A DNA stretch of 64,000 nucleotides from Gracilariopsis chorda (GCA_003194525.1 NBIV01000196.1:62001-126000), one strand, 5' to 3'; counted from the stretch's first letter, positions 29,640-43,259 are shown. A program made the numbers and translations. Notes: a model not told the origin generated them from the sequence alone.

Positions 29640-31070
29640 TGGTAGCATTGCATGCGGTTATCGATAACACCGTCGACGCAAAAAAGGCGTATCGAAAACA
29701 ATATCGAAAACGTAAGGACCACAGCAACCGCCGGCGCAAAAGCCGACACTCAATAAACCCTGCTTTAGGCTTCTCTCCAACGCAAAGCTTATCTGCACAA
29801 AAGAGTGAGAAACGCTAACGTTCTCCACTCTCTATAGCGCTTGCGCCTTCGGCGCGCCTTGCGCCCGACCACTTTTTCCCGGCTGCGCCAACTGATGTGG
29901 CGCTCCCAAACCATCTCCGCCCCCCCCAGCAGCCCGTGCACACTCCGCCTTCTCCGTGCCGGACTACTCTCCCACTTGCGCCCACTGGTGTGGCGCTCTC
30001 GAACCATCTCCCCCCCCCAGCAGCCCGTGCACACTCCGCCTTCTCCGTGCCGGATAACCTTCCCCCGCCTGCACCCATTGTTGAGTCGCTGCCAAACCCC
30101 CCCTCTCTCCAGCACGTGCAGCGTCTACTGTCGCTACAGCACACAAGCCTCCCTCTCGCCTGCGTGGCACTGCCCAAAAAACCTCAGCTCGTGCACGCTC
30201 CGTTTTCGCCGCGCCTTCCTGGTTGTCCGTGCAGAGCCCACAAAACCCCCCCGTATCCGGCGTTACGTTAGAACGTGCGCACTAGAAGCTTCTTGAAAGC
30301 CACCGTGTTGTTGAATAACCCTTGCTGGCTTGTGGTCTGGACCGATCACCTGAAGCTTCTAGTGGCGACACATTGCAGTTACTGCATGCTCCGCATAACC
30401 GCCTTCACTATTGGACCACGAACACAGACAGTGAACCGGAACTATTATATAAAGTCCTGAATAAGGCCTACGGCACTATTAACCCTTCAGGGAAGTTAGC
30501 ACTTGGCTCAGCTAAGGTTCGCAAGCCAAATACAGGTTGGGAATCGACTGGGGACTTGAACAAAGCCTGCAGATAGCGCACTTGCCGTATAACTGGCTCA
30601 GCTGGGGTGAATGTAGCTGTTCGTAAGGGGACAGGTTGTCTTGTCATTCGGCCCGGACCTCAGTGAAGACAAGGACGTTTCAAGGAGCAAGATCGCCGCG
30701 CAAGTAGCCGTAAGGAATTAGAGGAGGCCAACTGGTTAACACATATCACGTTGTTACTAACCTCTCCTGGACATTCCGTAGGTTGCACGCACCCTCGTTC
30801 TGGATTGTGCAGAACTTGGACGGGCCACTGAAATCGCATCTCACTGAGAGAGTCTTACTCGGAGCCAGAGGTCTGACCTTTAGGGAACCGGACATAGTAT
30901 CTCCTGCCAGTGGACCCGACTACGCAAAAGTAGTAGAAGGATCCCTCAACCGGTAGGGGACCGGTGAAGAATTCTATCTGCCAGTCTCCCTTAGTCTCAC
31001 GTTGACTGATACTCTGCGATGGACTCTGAGACTTAAGAAGAAAATAAACGTATACCCCGTCTAAAAGGGG
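29640..31070 (+). other. Long untranslated leader of the copia element
   Basis: 1.4 kb between the primer-binding-like site and gag without a convincing frame. It contains a GC-rich tandem of about 97-bp units near 29883-30075. The leader is long for a copia element. Confidence 0.5.
29883..30075 (+). repeat. Tandem repeat, about two 97-bp units
   Basis: Both units contain CAGCAGCCCGTGCACACTCC and CGCCTTCTCCGTGCCGGA, with diverged edges. A third partial unit follows to about 30110. Confidence 0.8.
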
Positions 31071-34000
31071 GTGCCGATTACTACACTTGGCCCATATACA
31101 TTAGGAACCTCATGCACTCCCTCCAATCATTATTCGTGCTTTCGGAACCTCGTCCAAATGAAGGATCCGCTGCAGCTCGAAAGAGATGGGACGACCCCGA
31201 TCGTAAGGCAAGATCGGACATCGTCCAAAACCTTGACACACAGCCGATCGTCGCAGTTTCGGAACTACTCGAAAGAGAACAATGCTCTGCTTTGGAGGTA
31301 TGGAATAAACTCGAGTCTACATATAAGAAGGACAACATACAATCCAAATTGAACCTCCGCCAAAAGCTAAGCACCTTGACATTCAAGAATGGCGACGACG
31401 TACAGAGACATTTACTCGAGTTGGAGACAACATACTTAGAACTTGCTAGACTGGGTGACCCACTCACGGAAAAGGAGCAAACTGCGACTCTGCTCCGTAC
31501 CTTGCTAGACTCACTAATGGCAATCACATTATTGGCGGACGCAACCAACATGGAATACGATCAAGTCGTTTCGCTTGTGCGATCCTAAATGGACCGACGT
31601 GTTCATCGGGCATCAGCATATACCACGAAGGCCACAGAAGCCAAGAAAGATAGCATTCACCCTTACCCCGCTGCGAAGAAGACTACAATCCGACGCAAGC
31701 AGCATGCAAAAGGGAACAAGAAGGGAGTTGTATGTTGGAATTGTGGACGTATAGGCCACATCAGGGCCGAATGTTGGCGCAAGAAAAATAAAAACCAACA
31801 ACAGCCCAACAATAAAAACGCCAATAATAATAAACATAACAAAGGCGAGGGACGCAATAACAATCGAGTTTGGGACTCTAACAACGTCACCGACCCCCAC
31901 AACCAAGGGCGAACAAACGCTAACCGCCACTACGGCGACAGAAACGGGAACCACTACCGCGGATTCATAGCATTAGCTAATGCCAGTCTCCACCAGGACA
32001 ACATAACCCCAATATGGCTGGACTCTGGGGCTAGTCATGTTTTCATCAAGGACAAATCGTTGTTCTGGGAATATCACCAAACACCTCCGCAAACAGTAAA
32101 CACTTGCGACCACCAGCCAGAGATCGTAGGTTGCGGAAAAATAAAGCTACCCTTAGGAACCGGACTCATGTTACCTGCGAAACATACCCCAACCTTCGAC
32201 TCTAACTTGGTATCCCTATCTGTCCTGGTGAATTACGTCGAAATTCAATACCCAAACGGATTCGTAATTAAAGACCGCACAACGCGCCAAGTCATACAAC
32301 ACTCCACCCCGAAGGACGGACTCTATCCCCTACCGAGCCCCGTATCACCACCACAGGTACAAGCTGCAACACATGCACCTGGCAACAGAGCCAAGGATTG
32401 GCACGAGAAACTCGGACACCCTGGAAGAGAGAAACTCTTGACATGTATTGATTTGTGTCAAGGGGTACCTAAACTCTCTCCAGACGAAGTCAACAACGTC
32501 ATATGCACTCCGTGCATTGACGCCGGCACCAAGCGTGGTCCACTTCGGCAATCACACTCGGTAGTGCAGAAACCTTTGTAGTTAACGCACACCGACCTCA
32601 CTGGACCCATAACCCCAACCTCTTTACAAGGGTCGAAGTATATGCAAGTCCTCATTGACGACAACACAAGGGCAAGCTCAATATACTTTCTAAGTAAGAA
32701 GAAACAATTCTTCAAATATGTCCACTGGTACAAGGCTCGCGCGGAAACCGAACTACCTCCCAACCTAATGTACCGCGTTCGCCTTGACGGGGCGGGTGAG
32801 AATAGGTCAGACGATTTCGTCTCATACGCGATGGAAAATGGCATAGTACTAGATTTCACCCCACCGTACGCACACCAATCGAACGGTGTAGCAGAGAAAG
32901 TAATCCACGACTTGTGGAAGATAGCTAGAACATTCCTGTTCGCCTCCAAGCTACCGCATGAGCTATGGGAAGAAGCCATTTCACACGCAAACTACTTGAG
33001 AAATCGCCTACCAAATCATCGAGCAGTAATGAAGGTTCCTTACACCTTCTGGTTCGGACGAAAACCGGACTTCAAAAACTTACGGAAGTTTGGGCAAGAA
33101 GGCCACGCGTTCATATACAGGCCTGAAACCGTCGCAAATAAGAAGTTCCTACCACGTGCTATTCCTGGACACTTCTTGGGGATGCAAAGCCCGCGGACAC
33201 TGTATAGGATATACATCCCATACATGGGAAAGGTAATAAAGTGCCGCGAGGCAGATTTCAAGGTTACCAAGGAATCCCTCCCTTCAATCAAAGACCTTAT
33301 GGACTTCTCGTCTCTCAGACGATACGAAGCCGAGAAAACTATGGGTGAAGATGATGAAGACCATCTAGACGCTTCTCTTTCTCATTGCCTTATCGCACAC
33401 TCCGCTCCAAAGACCTCGGGGATGATGGCAGAGTCCCCATGAGCTTTGAAGAAGGCAGAGTGATGCCAGGATGGGAAGAAGCAATCGAAAGAGAGTACGA
33501 TGCGTTGGTGAAAAGAGGAACTTGGAAGCTGATTGATAGAGAACCTGGCATGAAACCATTGCCATTCTTATGGAGGTTCTTAGCAAACTTATTAAGCTCC
33601 GACCCTCCGCGTATCCTTCCAAAAGCGCGTTGCGTAGCACGGGGCGACCTGCAACGCCCGTACTTGGATTACGACCCAGACAGATTGTACGCCCCGGTTG
33701 CCCGTCTTGAAACCATTCGTCTTTTGTTGGCAAAGGCCGCAGCTCAGAGCCTGATACTAGAGACTATGGATATTAGCAACGCGTACCTGTACGGTGATCT
33801 AGACGAGCGTCTAATCATGGAACAACCCCAAAACGAATCTGGATCCTCATTTGTTCCTGGAAAGGTATGCTTGCTTCTAAAGTCAATATACGGCGCAAAA
33901 CAAGCCGGACAAATATGGGGATCTCTCATGCACAATGAGCTATTGCGCTTGGGATTCAAGCAGTCGAGCACCGATAGCCGACTATATATATACAAGTCCA

Positions 34001-35004
34001 ACAGCGGAACCTTGGCTATCGTAGTGGTCGTTGATGACTTACTGACATCTTGTAACTCCTGCTCTCTTCTGGAAGACTTCAAGACAGAGATGCAGAACCT
34101 CTTTAAGGTTAAGTTCCTTGGAGAGGGGAAACGTTTCGTTGGATTTGACATAACGAGGGACAAGAACGTAATTAAGGTACAACAAAGCAGTTATATTTAC
34201 AAGATACTGCTGGAAAATGGTCTGGCCAACTCCAACGTTGTTCGAACTCCATTGCCGTCGCAATGTGACATCACAGCTCGTCGAGAGGACGAACGGCGTA
34301 TTCCATCCGGCGTACATGACCGCTACCGGAAACTGGTAGGAAGTTTGATGTACTTAGCCGTCTCATCGAGGCCAGACATCATGTTTGCCGCTTCAATGCT
34401 GGCAAGGCAGGTCCATGATCCATGCATGAGGCATGTTGGGCATGCAAAAATAGTACTAAGATACTTGAAGGGTACAAAGGGTCTTTGCTTGTTCTTTCCC
34501 GCTAATAACACAGCATCAATGGAGGCATACTGTTACTCAGATTGGGCCGGTTGTCGTGAGACGAGAAAGTCTACGACAGGATTATTAATAAAGGTGAACG
34601 AAGCAACTGTAATGTGGACGACCAAGAAGCAAACTCTTGTTGCTCTGTCGTCTGGAGAGGCGGAGTACATTGCACTGTCGTACTGTGGAATAACACTAAG
34701 GTGGTTGCGTAGAATATTCTGGGAACTACGCAACGAATCAGTCTTGGAGGATGAACCTCAAATGTACCCCATATCCATAGCAACGGACAGTTTGACTGCT
34801 TTGTCGCTCGTAAAGAGTGCGAAGGTCTCGGAAAGGAACAAGCATATTGCTCTAAAACATCACTACACAAAAGAGCTGCTGGAGACCAAGATAATTGACG
34901 TGAAGTCAATAAGGACTGACGTGCAAGCTGCCGACATATTTACTAAGCCTGTTGTCTTTGACAAGCTCAGGAGACTGACGTTACTTTGTGGCTTGACGAA
35001 GTAG
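31071..35004 (+). pseudogene. gag-pol region of the copia element
   Basis: Parts in order: gag (about 31.1-31.6 kb, with the UBN2-type block LARLGDPLTEKEQTATLLRT), zinc knuckle CWNCGRIGHIRAEC near 31.74 kb, protease IWLDSGASHVF near 32.0 kb, pre-integrase DWHEKLGHPGREKLL near 32.4 kb, integrase core (32.6-33.1 kb), reverse transcriptase (33.5-34.2 kb, YAPVARLETIRLLLAKAAAQ), and RNase H (34.4-34.95 kb, ending ADIFTKPV). The order integrase before reverse transcriptase defines copia. The coding part is broken about three times; a fossil, though a recent one. Confidence 0.92.
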
Positions 35005-35269
35005 TATTGCTACTTGTAAGTATCATCTGAATATGTTGATTTCTAACTAACCTTGCTTCTATACTACCAAGTTTTGTTTTGAAAGTAGATTCTTGTATTT
35101 CATGGTGATAAGTATTGGATGTAGTAAGAGTATCATACCTTTTCCTAGACTGCGGATTTTTCCTATAAGGTTTTGGTGTGTACAGGTTTTTAATGGTGGT
35201 TACTATGCTTCATTATCATAGAGTAGATTAGTCGCAATCTGAACCAAATGACTTGCTTGCGAGGGAAGG

Positions 35270-35428
35270 TGTGAATGGAGACACGCTGGCCACCAGTTGG
35301 GACGTGGTTTACAGTCCACTGGTCCCGACTGGAGGCACCAAATAAATGACCTCGCTGATCTCCCTGCCTTCACCAGAATGAGGGGAGGGGGCAGACAGTG
35401 AGAAGCCACAAAGCTACAGACAGCTACA
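35270..35428 (+). repeat. 3' LTR of the copia element
   Basis: 159 bp, TG to CA, 266 bases after the RNase H frame and directly behind the purine tract GCGAGGGAAGG. Confidence 0.88.
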
Positions 35429-35489
35429 GGCCGTGATCCGGCTGCAGCCATAGTTGGATCTCCACGAATACCCTATGTTGTCCTGGACA

Positions 35490-35539
35490 CCAAGGATGAA
35501 TGGCCCTCTTTGCGCCAGCGCAAAGAGGGCCATCCTTGG
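35490..35539. repeat. Strong hairpin outside the copia 3' end
   Basis: Arms TGGCCCTCTTTGCGC (35501-35515) and GCGCAAAGAGGGCCA (35518-35532) with a two-base loop, extended outward by CCAAGGA/TCCTTGG across a four-base bulge. Confidence 0.9.
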
Positions 35540-35559
35540 CACGCCACAAATTCAACTAC

Positions 35560-38500
35560 ACAATGTGACGAAGTGGGTGGCCGGCAGAAATCACAGACTG
35601 CGCCGCCGCCCGCTCCTTTATAAACTCTATCTTCTCATTTTTATTAGCCTAATTTACGGAGAGTACCTAATGCAGTCTCAATTCGGAGTGGAATTGTAAT
35701 TTAGATAATTACAATGCAACTCTCTCTAATTCTACCTCTCACACCATCCTTTGCAAACAACTCTAGATGTTCTGCATTGGAAACAGAGAATACAAGATCA
35801 AAACTATGCTGAAGTGAGTAGCTTAGCGAGTACACTTAAAAAGCTTCTGTACCAGTGAAAACCTAGTAGAAAAACATCTTCGTACAATAGAAAAACTTGT
35901 AGCCTTTGCTTAGTTTGATTTTCTTGAGGTCATTTTCCATAAGTTCTGCAAACGTTCAGAACACAAAAATAAAACCATAGGATATAAATTTAGTAAAAAG
36001 AGATTATCTCAAACCGCAAATCATAGAAAGCTTATATAATTGTTCTTGAGAAACAAGTTCTGTCATAATGTCTGCTTTTTGAGGTACGTTTCATATTTGC
36101 GAAATACATAGGACCCCAGACTTCACAAGTTCTTTAAAATGATGGAACTTGACTATAATTTTTTTTTTCAGACGTCTTTGATGCACTCACAATAGATTTG
36201 CAGTGAATTTTTCGATACTAATACAAATCAGATACATGTTGTTTGGTTTATCTTCTCAAATTGTACCATTTGGAAGCTCCCTAAATAGTCTTCGTAACCA
36301 AAATAGCAGCTTTCCACAATACGAGAAAATAATGTCTTCAGCTTCTCCAGAAGACAAAGAAATGATCATTTGCTTCTTCTTCGTCCATAATATGGGTTTA
36401 TGACTCACCTTTTCTTATATGCCAGTTTTACACTTTCTAGTTTTGCGACTACCAGCCCAATCAGCATTACATAATGCTTTCGTTGGAGCACGACTCTCTG
36501 ACGAGAAGTATAAGCAAAGGTTCTTTGTACCTTTCAAGTATCTTAAGAAGCGTTTGGCCAGTGCAAGGTGCCTCTGACAATGATTTTGTACCTGTCTTGC
36601 CAACATTGATGCTGCGAACATAATATGAGGCCTCGACTCCACTGCCAATTATATCAGATGACCAACCAATTTACGTTAGTTTCCCTGAAGCAATGATGGA
36701 AGAATTGTTTTACCATGAAATGTCGCTAAAACAGTACACGAAGACGGTAATGGAGTCTTTCCCGGGTTCGCCTTGCAAAGATTGTAATCCTGAAGTAGTT
36801 TCTCCACATACCTCTCTTGGCTTGCACGAATGCCATTCTTATCTCTTTTTTGTTCCAGAGCAATGAAAGACTTGGCCTCACTAAGAAGTTTTACCTGAAT
36901 TAGTTCCTTTATTTTGGCCTTGAAGTCTTCCAAGAGAGACTTTGAATCGGACAGAGCGAGAATGTCGTCTACAAAGACGACAATAGTTATTGTGCCACTT
37001 CCAGACCTGTGAATTTACAGCCGACTGTCCATCTTCGACTGTTTAAATCCCAGTCGAACTACCTCTGTGTGCAAGAGAGATCCGCAAATTTGTCCCGCTT
37101 CTTTTGCACCGTTAATGGATTTCAACAGCAAGCGAACTTTACCAGGAACATAGGAAGAGCCCGAGGCATTCTGGGGTTGCTCCATTATCAACGGATCTTC
37201 TAGGTCACCATAAAGATAAGCGTTGGTTATATCCATTGTCTCCAAAAGCAGTTTCTGTGCGGCTGCCTTGGCTAATGGTAGTCGAAATATTTCAAGCCGA
37301 GCCACAGGTGCATACAGATTGTCAGGATCGTAGTCCAAATATGGTATTTGCATGTCGCCTCTTACGACACATCGAGCTTTGAGGAGAATTTCTGGAGGAC
37401 TTATACTTATTTGTTTCCCGTTCAAAGTCCACAGAAATTGAAGGGGTTTCATTCCTGCCTTTTTGTCAATGAGTCTCCAAGTTTTTCTTTCAATGAGAGG
37501 ATCATATTCCCTTTTGATTGCTTCTGCCCATACAGGAATATTTCTTGCTTTCTCGAAGTTATTTGGTACCTTAATTGAGTCGTTTCCATCTTTTGAGCGA
37601 GGGTGTGCAACTAAGCAGTGCACAAGAGCGGCGTCATAGTACTCCTCTTTTTCTTCGTTGAGTCGCTGCTCAGCTTCTGTCCGGTCCAAGGACGAGAACT
37701 GAAGTAGCGTGTTGATGGATGGTAGATAGTTCTTTGACAACTTGAAGTCCCTTTGCCTGACGATGATCACCTTCTCTGTCGAAGGGATATAAGTTCTGTA
37801 AAGCGTTTTAGTGCTTTCTATTCCAACAAACTGTCCCTTCAAACATCTAGGTAGCAACTTCTTGGTCAGTGCAGTATCAAAACGATAGATATACGCATGA
37901 CCTTCTTGTCGGAACTTGAGTAGAGTGGAAAACTCGGGCTTTTTACCAAACCATTCCATGTAAGGGTCCTTGGTTCCGATTTTGGAATTTGGTAGACGTT
38001 TCCGTATCCAATTTGCATGGGATATGGCTTCTTCCCAAAGCTGGAGAGATAGTTTGGATGCGTAGAGATATGTTCGAGCCGTTTTCCACAAATCCTGAAT
38101 GATTTTCTCAGCAGCACCGTTCGACTCGTGTGCATAAGGTGGCGTGTATTCAAGGATTATTCCGTTGTCCAATGTATAAGTGACGAACTCGTTCGCTTTT
38201 TTCTCACCCGCTCTGTCAAGGCGAACGCAGTATAGACGGTTCCTTGGTTGTACATTTTCCACAAGAGCCTTGTACCACTTTAGAGAGACGAAGAATAGTG
38301 ATTTAGTCTATAGGAAGTAAAGCGAAGATGTTTTTGTGGCTTCATCAAGGAGTACCTGCATGCACTTTGATCCTTGTAATGACGGTGGGGTGATGGGACC
38401 AGTTACCTCTGTGTGTGTGAGCTCCAGTGGGGAACTCGCTAAGGATGATGATAGTTGTTGTGGACTACCTCTCGATCCGGCTTCTAAGCATGATTTGCAA

Positions 38501-40970
38501 TAGATGTTTTGAACATCGGATTTCGAGATATCGGGTACACCGCTGGACTGGTGGGCGGTGGAGAGAAGCCGGTCTTGTCCAGGATTCCCTAATTTTTCGT
38601 GCCAGTCTTTTTCTGTATCTCCAGGTGCTGTAGAACTGGCCTGAGCGCGAAGCGGAGGGATTGGGTTTGGTATTGGATAAATTTTAACCTTCGCTGTGCA
38701 TTGTTGAAGCAGTGCTTGATTTCGAGAATCGTTTATGATAAACCCAGTAAAGGTATTATCACTGCTGAATGTGAAAGTAGCACAATCTGCAAGTACTGAT
38801 AGAGAGAAGAGATTGGAATCAAATGAGGGAGTGCGTTTTGCAGGTAAAGAGATTCCATCTCCCAAAGGCAGCATGATTGTTCCTGTACCTTTTATCTTAG
38901 ACTCTATGTTGCATGTACGCACTCATTCATCCTCCACGGCTTTATGATTTCAGAAGAGGGCCCCATCGCTGACGAAAACATGACTACCGCCGCAGTCCAG
39001 CCATGTAACCACCTCATGTTCGTGAACAGATAGTTTTGCCTGGTGTTATAGCAACAAACCCACGAGGCTTGGTGTTCTGCTTATTGGGGCTCGGCTTGGT
39101 GGAGTTTCGTCCGTTGGAGTCCCATTCTTTTGATCTGAAGTTGTTACTGCGCAATCGGTTCGAAGATCGTTTCCGATAATCTTCGTTTGGCTTTGATTGC
39201 TTTCTCCAACGACACTCGGACCAAATATGACCTAGTCTTCCCCAATGCCAGTATCCAACCGTTGTGGATCTCCTAAACGGCTTTAGGATTTTTGTTTCAG
39301 ACTTCCGCGCGGCTATATGGTGGTATTGGGAACCACTTTGTATACCAGCAGTTTTGATGGTACTAGTGGAATCACGGTGTTTGCGGCGATCCATTTCAGA
39401 TCTTATCAACGAGACCACCTGAACGTTTTCCATGTTATTTGCATCTGCGAGTAATGTGATCGCCATTAATGAGTATGGTAAGGTTCTCAATAAAGAAGCT
39501 GTTCGCTCCTTGTCGGTTAATGGATCTCCGAGACGAGCAAGCTCCAGGAATATTGTTTCCATATCAGGGAGATGTTCGAGAATGTTTCCGTCATCCTTGG
39601 ACACAAGACTATTGAGACGTTTTCGAAGATTCATCTTCGTTTGGATGTTGTGCTTTTAGTAAATAGTCTCAAGCTTGGTCCACACGTCTAATGCAGAACA
39701 TTGCGGTCTTAAAAGAAGCTCTGACACGGCAACCATTGGCTGAGTACCAAGTTTCTGCACAATATCTGATCGTGCTTTTCTATCCGCGTCATCCCGTCGG
39801 CGGCGAGCTCGGGCAGAGCTCTCACTTTGCAATGGGCGGGCCTCCGTTAATACAAAGAGAACTTGTTAAACGTTGATTATGTCTCGAACATGTATTCTCC
39901 ATGTGTAATCGTCCGCGGATCCCTTAAGACGTGGGATTGTTCTTTTGTCTTCTTCTCTACTTCTAATCATCTGTTTGGATTAAGATTGAAAGGAGTGTGA
40001 TGATCTCTGGACAGCGAGGTTCCTTTTGTTAGTCTGCTCGCCTTCTAGCTAGCGAGGTTCCTTTTGTTTGTCTTCTTTTGTTCGGGCGCATTGACAGTAG
40101 AAACTACCTCCGCTACCCTAGAGGTTTGACCTCTGGACCCGGGTTACTCTCTCCCTGTGAGTCAAGACTTTCTGCAGCCTGCCAAGCTATGCGCAAACAA
40201 GAGCGAATTGCGTTTAATCTCTACAGAACGTCCAAGGGAGGTTACTGACCGAAGATAAGTTTTCACCAGTTGACCCCTTCTAGTTCCTTGCAAGACTCGA
40301 GCGCACGTTCGTTTTTTAGTAAAGAAAAAGGCTTATTGAACAGCTCGGGTCGAACGACGACACACCGTGTCACCAAAGTCACACAGAGCACACTCCAGCT
40401 GAGCCGACTATCCAGTATGATTTCAAATACTAAGGATTACTTCAAGTGCCCACTCTATTTCCGTCCCAGTACTCGGATTCCGAGCTCTTCAGTTTCAGGT
40501 TGAAAGTGGTGGTTGAATTTCCAAGGTAGAAATTAAAGTTGGAAAGCGGAGTAGTAACGAACAAAATGAGCTTGAAGGCTTCGAGTACAAAGATGAATTC
40601 CACGGCCTCCAAATAGATTGTAATGAATGAAATGCGCGTTGCGGAGCTTCGTTGAGGAGAGAAATATGCGGTTGATGTCTAGAGGGAAGGCTTTCGAGTG
40701 GCGGTCGTGGGGGTGAGGGGGAGTGGTTGACGTGGAAAGAGGGTTAGTTGGGGGTTGCAGTCGATGGATGGGTGAGCAACGCGACCATGTTACGAAGTGT
40801 GTAGCTGGCAGAAAGCTCAGACTGCGCCGCCGGCCGCTCTTCTATAGACTTTATCTTCTAATTTTTTGTTAGCCTAGTTTAGAGAGAGTACTGAATGCAT
40901 TCTCAATTCAGAGCTGCATTGTAATTTAGAGAACTACAATGCAACTCTCTCTAATTCTACCTCTCCCACA
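35560..40970 (-). mobile_element. Second Ty1/copia element, older and broken
   Basis: Oriented leftward, related to the element at 27235-35428 but clearly diverged. The right (5') LTR is about 40190-40970. A partial left (3') LTR (about 35560-35743) matches its last 180 bases, both with an end that reads TGTGRGAGRGGTAGAATTAG from the minus strand. A purine tract (GCAAAGGATGG) precedes the 3' LTR. Coding parts from right to left: gag and zinc knuckle (about 39.0-39.65 kb), protease and pre-integrase (38.3-38.9 kb), integrase (37.7-38.3 kb), reverse transcriptase (36.7-37.5 kb) and RNase H (36.1-36.65 kb). There are at least five breaks. Confidence 0.85.
40190..40970 (-). repeat. 5' LTR of the second copia element (about 780 bp)
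   Basis: The right end is fixed by the match to 35560-35743. The left end is estimated from the similarity with the related LTR at 53288-54000. Confidence 0.65.
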
Positions 40971-41866
40971 CAGATCTTGTCATCGACTCGGTTGTGCCTT
41001 GCTGCTTTGTAGACTCCCCAAGTTTGGAGCCACCATCTTGCGGTGTGATGTGCACACTTTGTACAGCTCCCGTTGGCATCTAGAGGGTACACCACAGCGG
41101 CATGCAATCGATTGTCGTATCAATATTCTGTTCACTAGGGTGGTCGCCTGCCGTCTTTTCGACCTGAATCATTCACGCGGAATGGGCTAACCAGCAGCTG
41201 CTGGAGATGAAGAACCCACCATGCTGCACAGAGAGAGACGAACACCACCACAATTCTTTTCTCCTTGCGTTGGCCTCCCTTCGCCGGCTCCTTCACAATC
41301 CCATTTGCATTGTTTTTCGTTCCTTCTCATCCTCCGTGCAGCAGCTACCAACCAGAGGACCCCTGCAAAAAGCTATAAAACTCTCTTTTCCATGTATCTT
41401 TATTAAATTCGCTCTTTGTACCTAATATTTACTACCAAGGGTACCATCTTTGTAGAATTATACGCTTCCAAAGCGGACAGATAAACTTTTTAATTCATGT
41501 GTGTATGTATGTATGTATGTATGTATGTTTACGGCCACAATTCACTAATTCCGACAGCGTGGTAGCAATTCTTGTTGTAATCCCTCTCTCCGCAAGAAAT
41601 TTCACCAACTTTTCCATCCTTTTCTTCACTGTTGCTGATATTTCAAGTAATTGCCTTTCTCATGCGGATGGAAAAGTGTCTCAAATAGACCAGGACCGTT
41701 TTCTACACTGTAACAAAGTGATAAACGGTATTTCAAACTCTTAATCCTTAATTCTGGAAGCAGTAACCCTTAGCTCTCTCTCAGAAACACGTAGGTGAAA
41801 ACAGGGTTAGCGGTCAGAAGCACTTAAGGGCTTTTCTTGAGACGGCCCTACTGTAAATGGCGTAAT
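40971..41866. other. Spacer between copia and Harbinger elements
   Basis: No gene is seen. A tetranucleotide microsatellite (ATGT)n lies at 41497-41528. Confidence 0.5.
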
Positions 41867-41964
41867 GGAACACTCCTAAAGTACTAAAAAGCTACTGTAG
41901 CAATTAAGTCAGCCCCAAAAAATGGGACAAGTGTGACGCAGGTATCCTCTCCTGAAATCACTGT

Positions 41965-43259
41965 TTGTGTTTACTATATCGCTCAATTTGGCGCCAAATC
42001 ATCGTAGCGTTTGCAAACACCATTGTACTGCATTTTCCATGGGCTGTGGTGCTCAACGATCTTTTACACAGCGTTGGTTATCAAGATTGGGAAATTGCAA
42101 ACATGCTGTTGCCAATACTAACTTTTTACCACTTTCTACAACACCAATACGTTAATCGACGTTCCATAAGACGCATGAGACCCAGGCACGGCGACAACGA
42201 CATCACAAAGTTAAAAAAAATGTGCTGCAGCAATCACATAGTTCACCATTTGCCCAATTCTTTTGCAGTAGATGTGATCAATCTCTTATAATCTTGACTG
42301 GGTTCGACCACTGCAGCTTTCAATACTTCCTCCGAAATTTTACGCCACTCTACAATACTTACACTCTATACTCTTCTGACAGAGAGATTACAGTTTCACG
42401 AAGAACCAGGAGTGCTGGAAAACCATCGTCTATAGACGCAACAAACTTTCTTGGGCTTCTTCAAGCACTAAATCGGACGAGAGGGTCAGAATTTTTCTTA
42501 TGCTTAACGTTTGGTATTACAGGATCTGTTTGTACTCTTCTTATACGGTTTGGAAGAAAACCTTTGCTAAAATTGCTGCAACTTGATGAGTGTGCTGCAA
42601 TCCGCTTGCCAACTGAACAAAAAATTCTTTTATTCCAAATGGCATTTTGGAAGAAGTACCCAGCGTTGGACGATGTGTACTGCGTATCGGATAGAGTAGA
42701 AATATAACTGGAATAGATTGGGAAGTTCGTTATACAGAATATGTTCTACAACGGATGGCCTCATGACCACTACGCAGGGAACATGTTGGTATTTGCCCAA
42801 AATGGTTTGGTTATTGCCTGCTCTCTGAATGCACCAGAAGCTTTACATGATTCTACGATTGCGGAGTGGGTGGGGTTTATAGCAAACTGCAGAAAGCTTT
42901 TGATCTTTCTGGGGACATTGTGTTGTGTATTCGGCCCTCCGAAAATCAAAATACCCTTACTTGATTAAGTTTGCTCAAGAGTGTGTGTGGTGGGCTCTGA
43001 TGGGACAATTTAAGATATGAACCTCTTACAGCAAGCAAAATCCGCTTGAAAGGCGTTGGAGTGGGGTATGCGTTCTTTTCAGTCTACTTTTCCTACACTC
43101 CGTGATCGGTTTGTTTACAAGAAGCGCGAAAAACCAAAACTTATATTGCTTACTGTGGTGATGCTACACAATTGGCATTCTAGATTGGTTGGAATCAACC
43201 AGAGTTTAAACACCCACATGCCCCATTTAAATGTGGAAGCAAACATGCTTCTCCTTTGA
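41965..43259 (+). pseudogene. Harbinger transposase (DDE_Tnp_4), broken
   Basis: Successive frames show the family landmarks. N-terminal DNA-binding part with AAIRLPTEQKILLFQMAFW; catalytic first Asp in CVSDRVEI near 42.69 kb; NMLVFAQNGLVIACSLNAPEALHDSTIAEW with the second Asp near 42.85 kb; and the Glu in LEWGMRSFQSTFPTLRDRF near 43.06 kb, followed by LILLTVVMLHNWHSRLVG. The D-D-E triad and spacing fit PIF/Harbinger. Frame changes near 42.7, 42.88 and 43.05 kb and a stop in the N-terminal part make it inactive, unless some are unrecognised introns. The start is uncertain. Confidence 0.75.

Larger units (their letters stand above)
27235..35428 (+). mobile_element. Ty1/copia retroelement, young and nearly whole, carrying a pogo insertion
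   Basis: Both LTRs are 159 bp and differ at two positions: 27235-27391 plus 29638-29639 on the left, and 35270-35428 on the right. They begin TGTGAATGGAG and end CAGCTACA. Flanking pentamers AGCCG and GGCCG agree at four of five. A primer-binding-like TGGTAGCATTGC follows the 5' LTR and a purine tract GCGAGGGAAGG precedes the 3' LTR. Without the pogo copy the element is about 5.9 kb. Gene order is that of copia: gag with zinc knuckle, protease, integrase, reverse transcriptase, RNase H. There are about three breaks in the coding part. The low LTR divergence says it inserted recently compared with the other LTR elements here. Confidence 0.88.

Noticed and set aside
42290-42310. GGGTTCGACC resembling a tRNA T-arm
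   Set aside because: No matching acceptor, D-arm or anticodon stem around it; it lies in the Harbinger transposase region.
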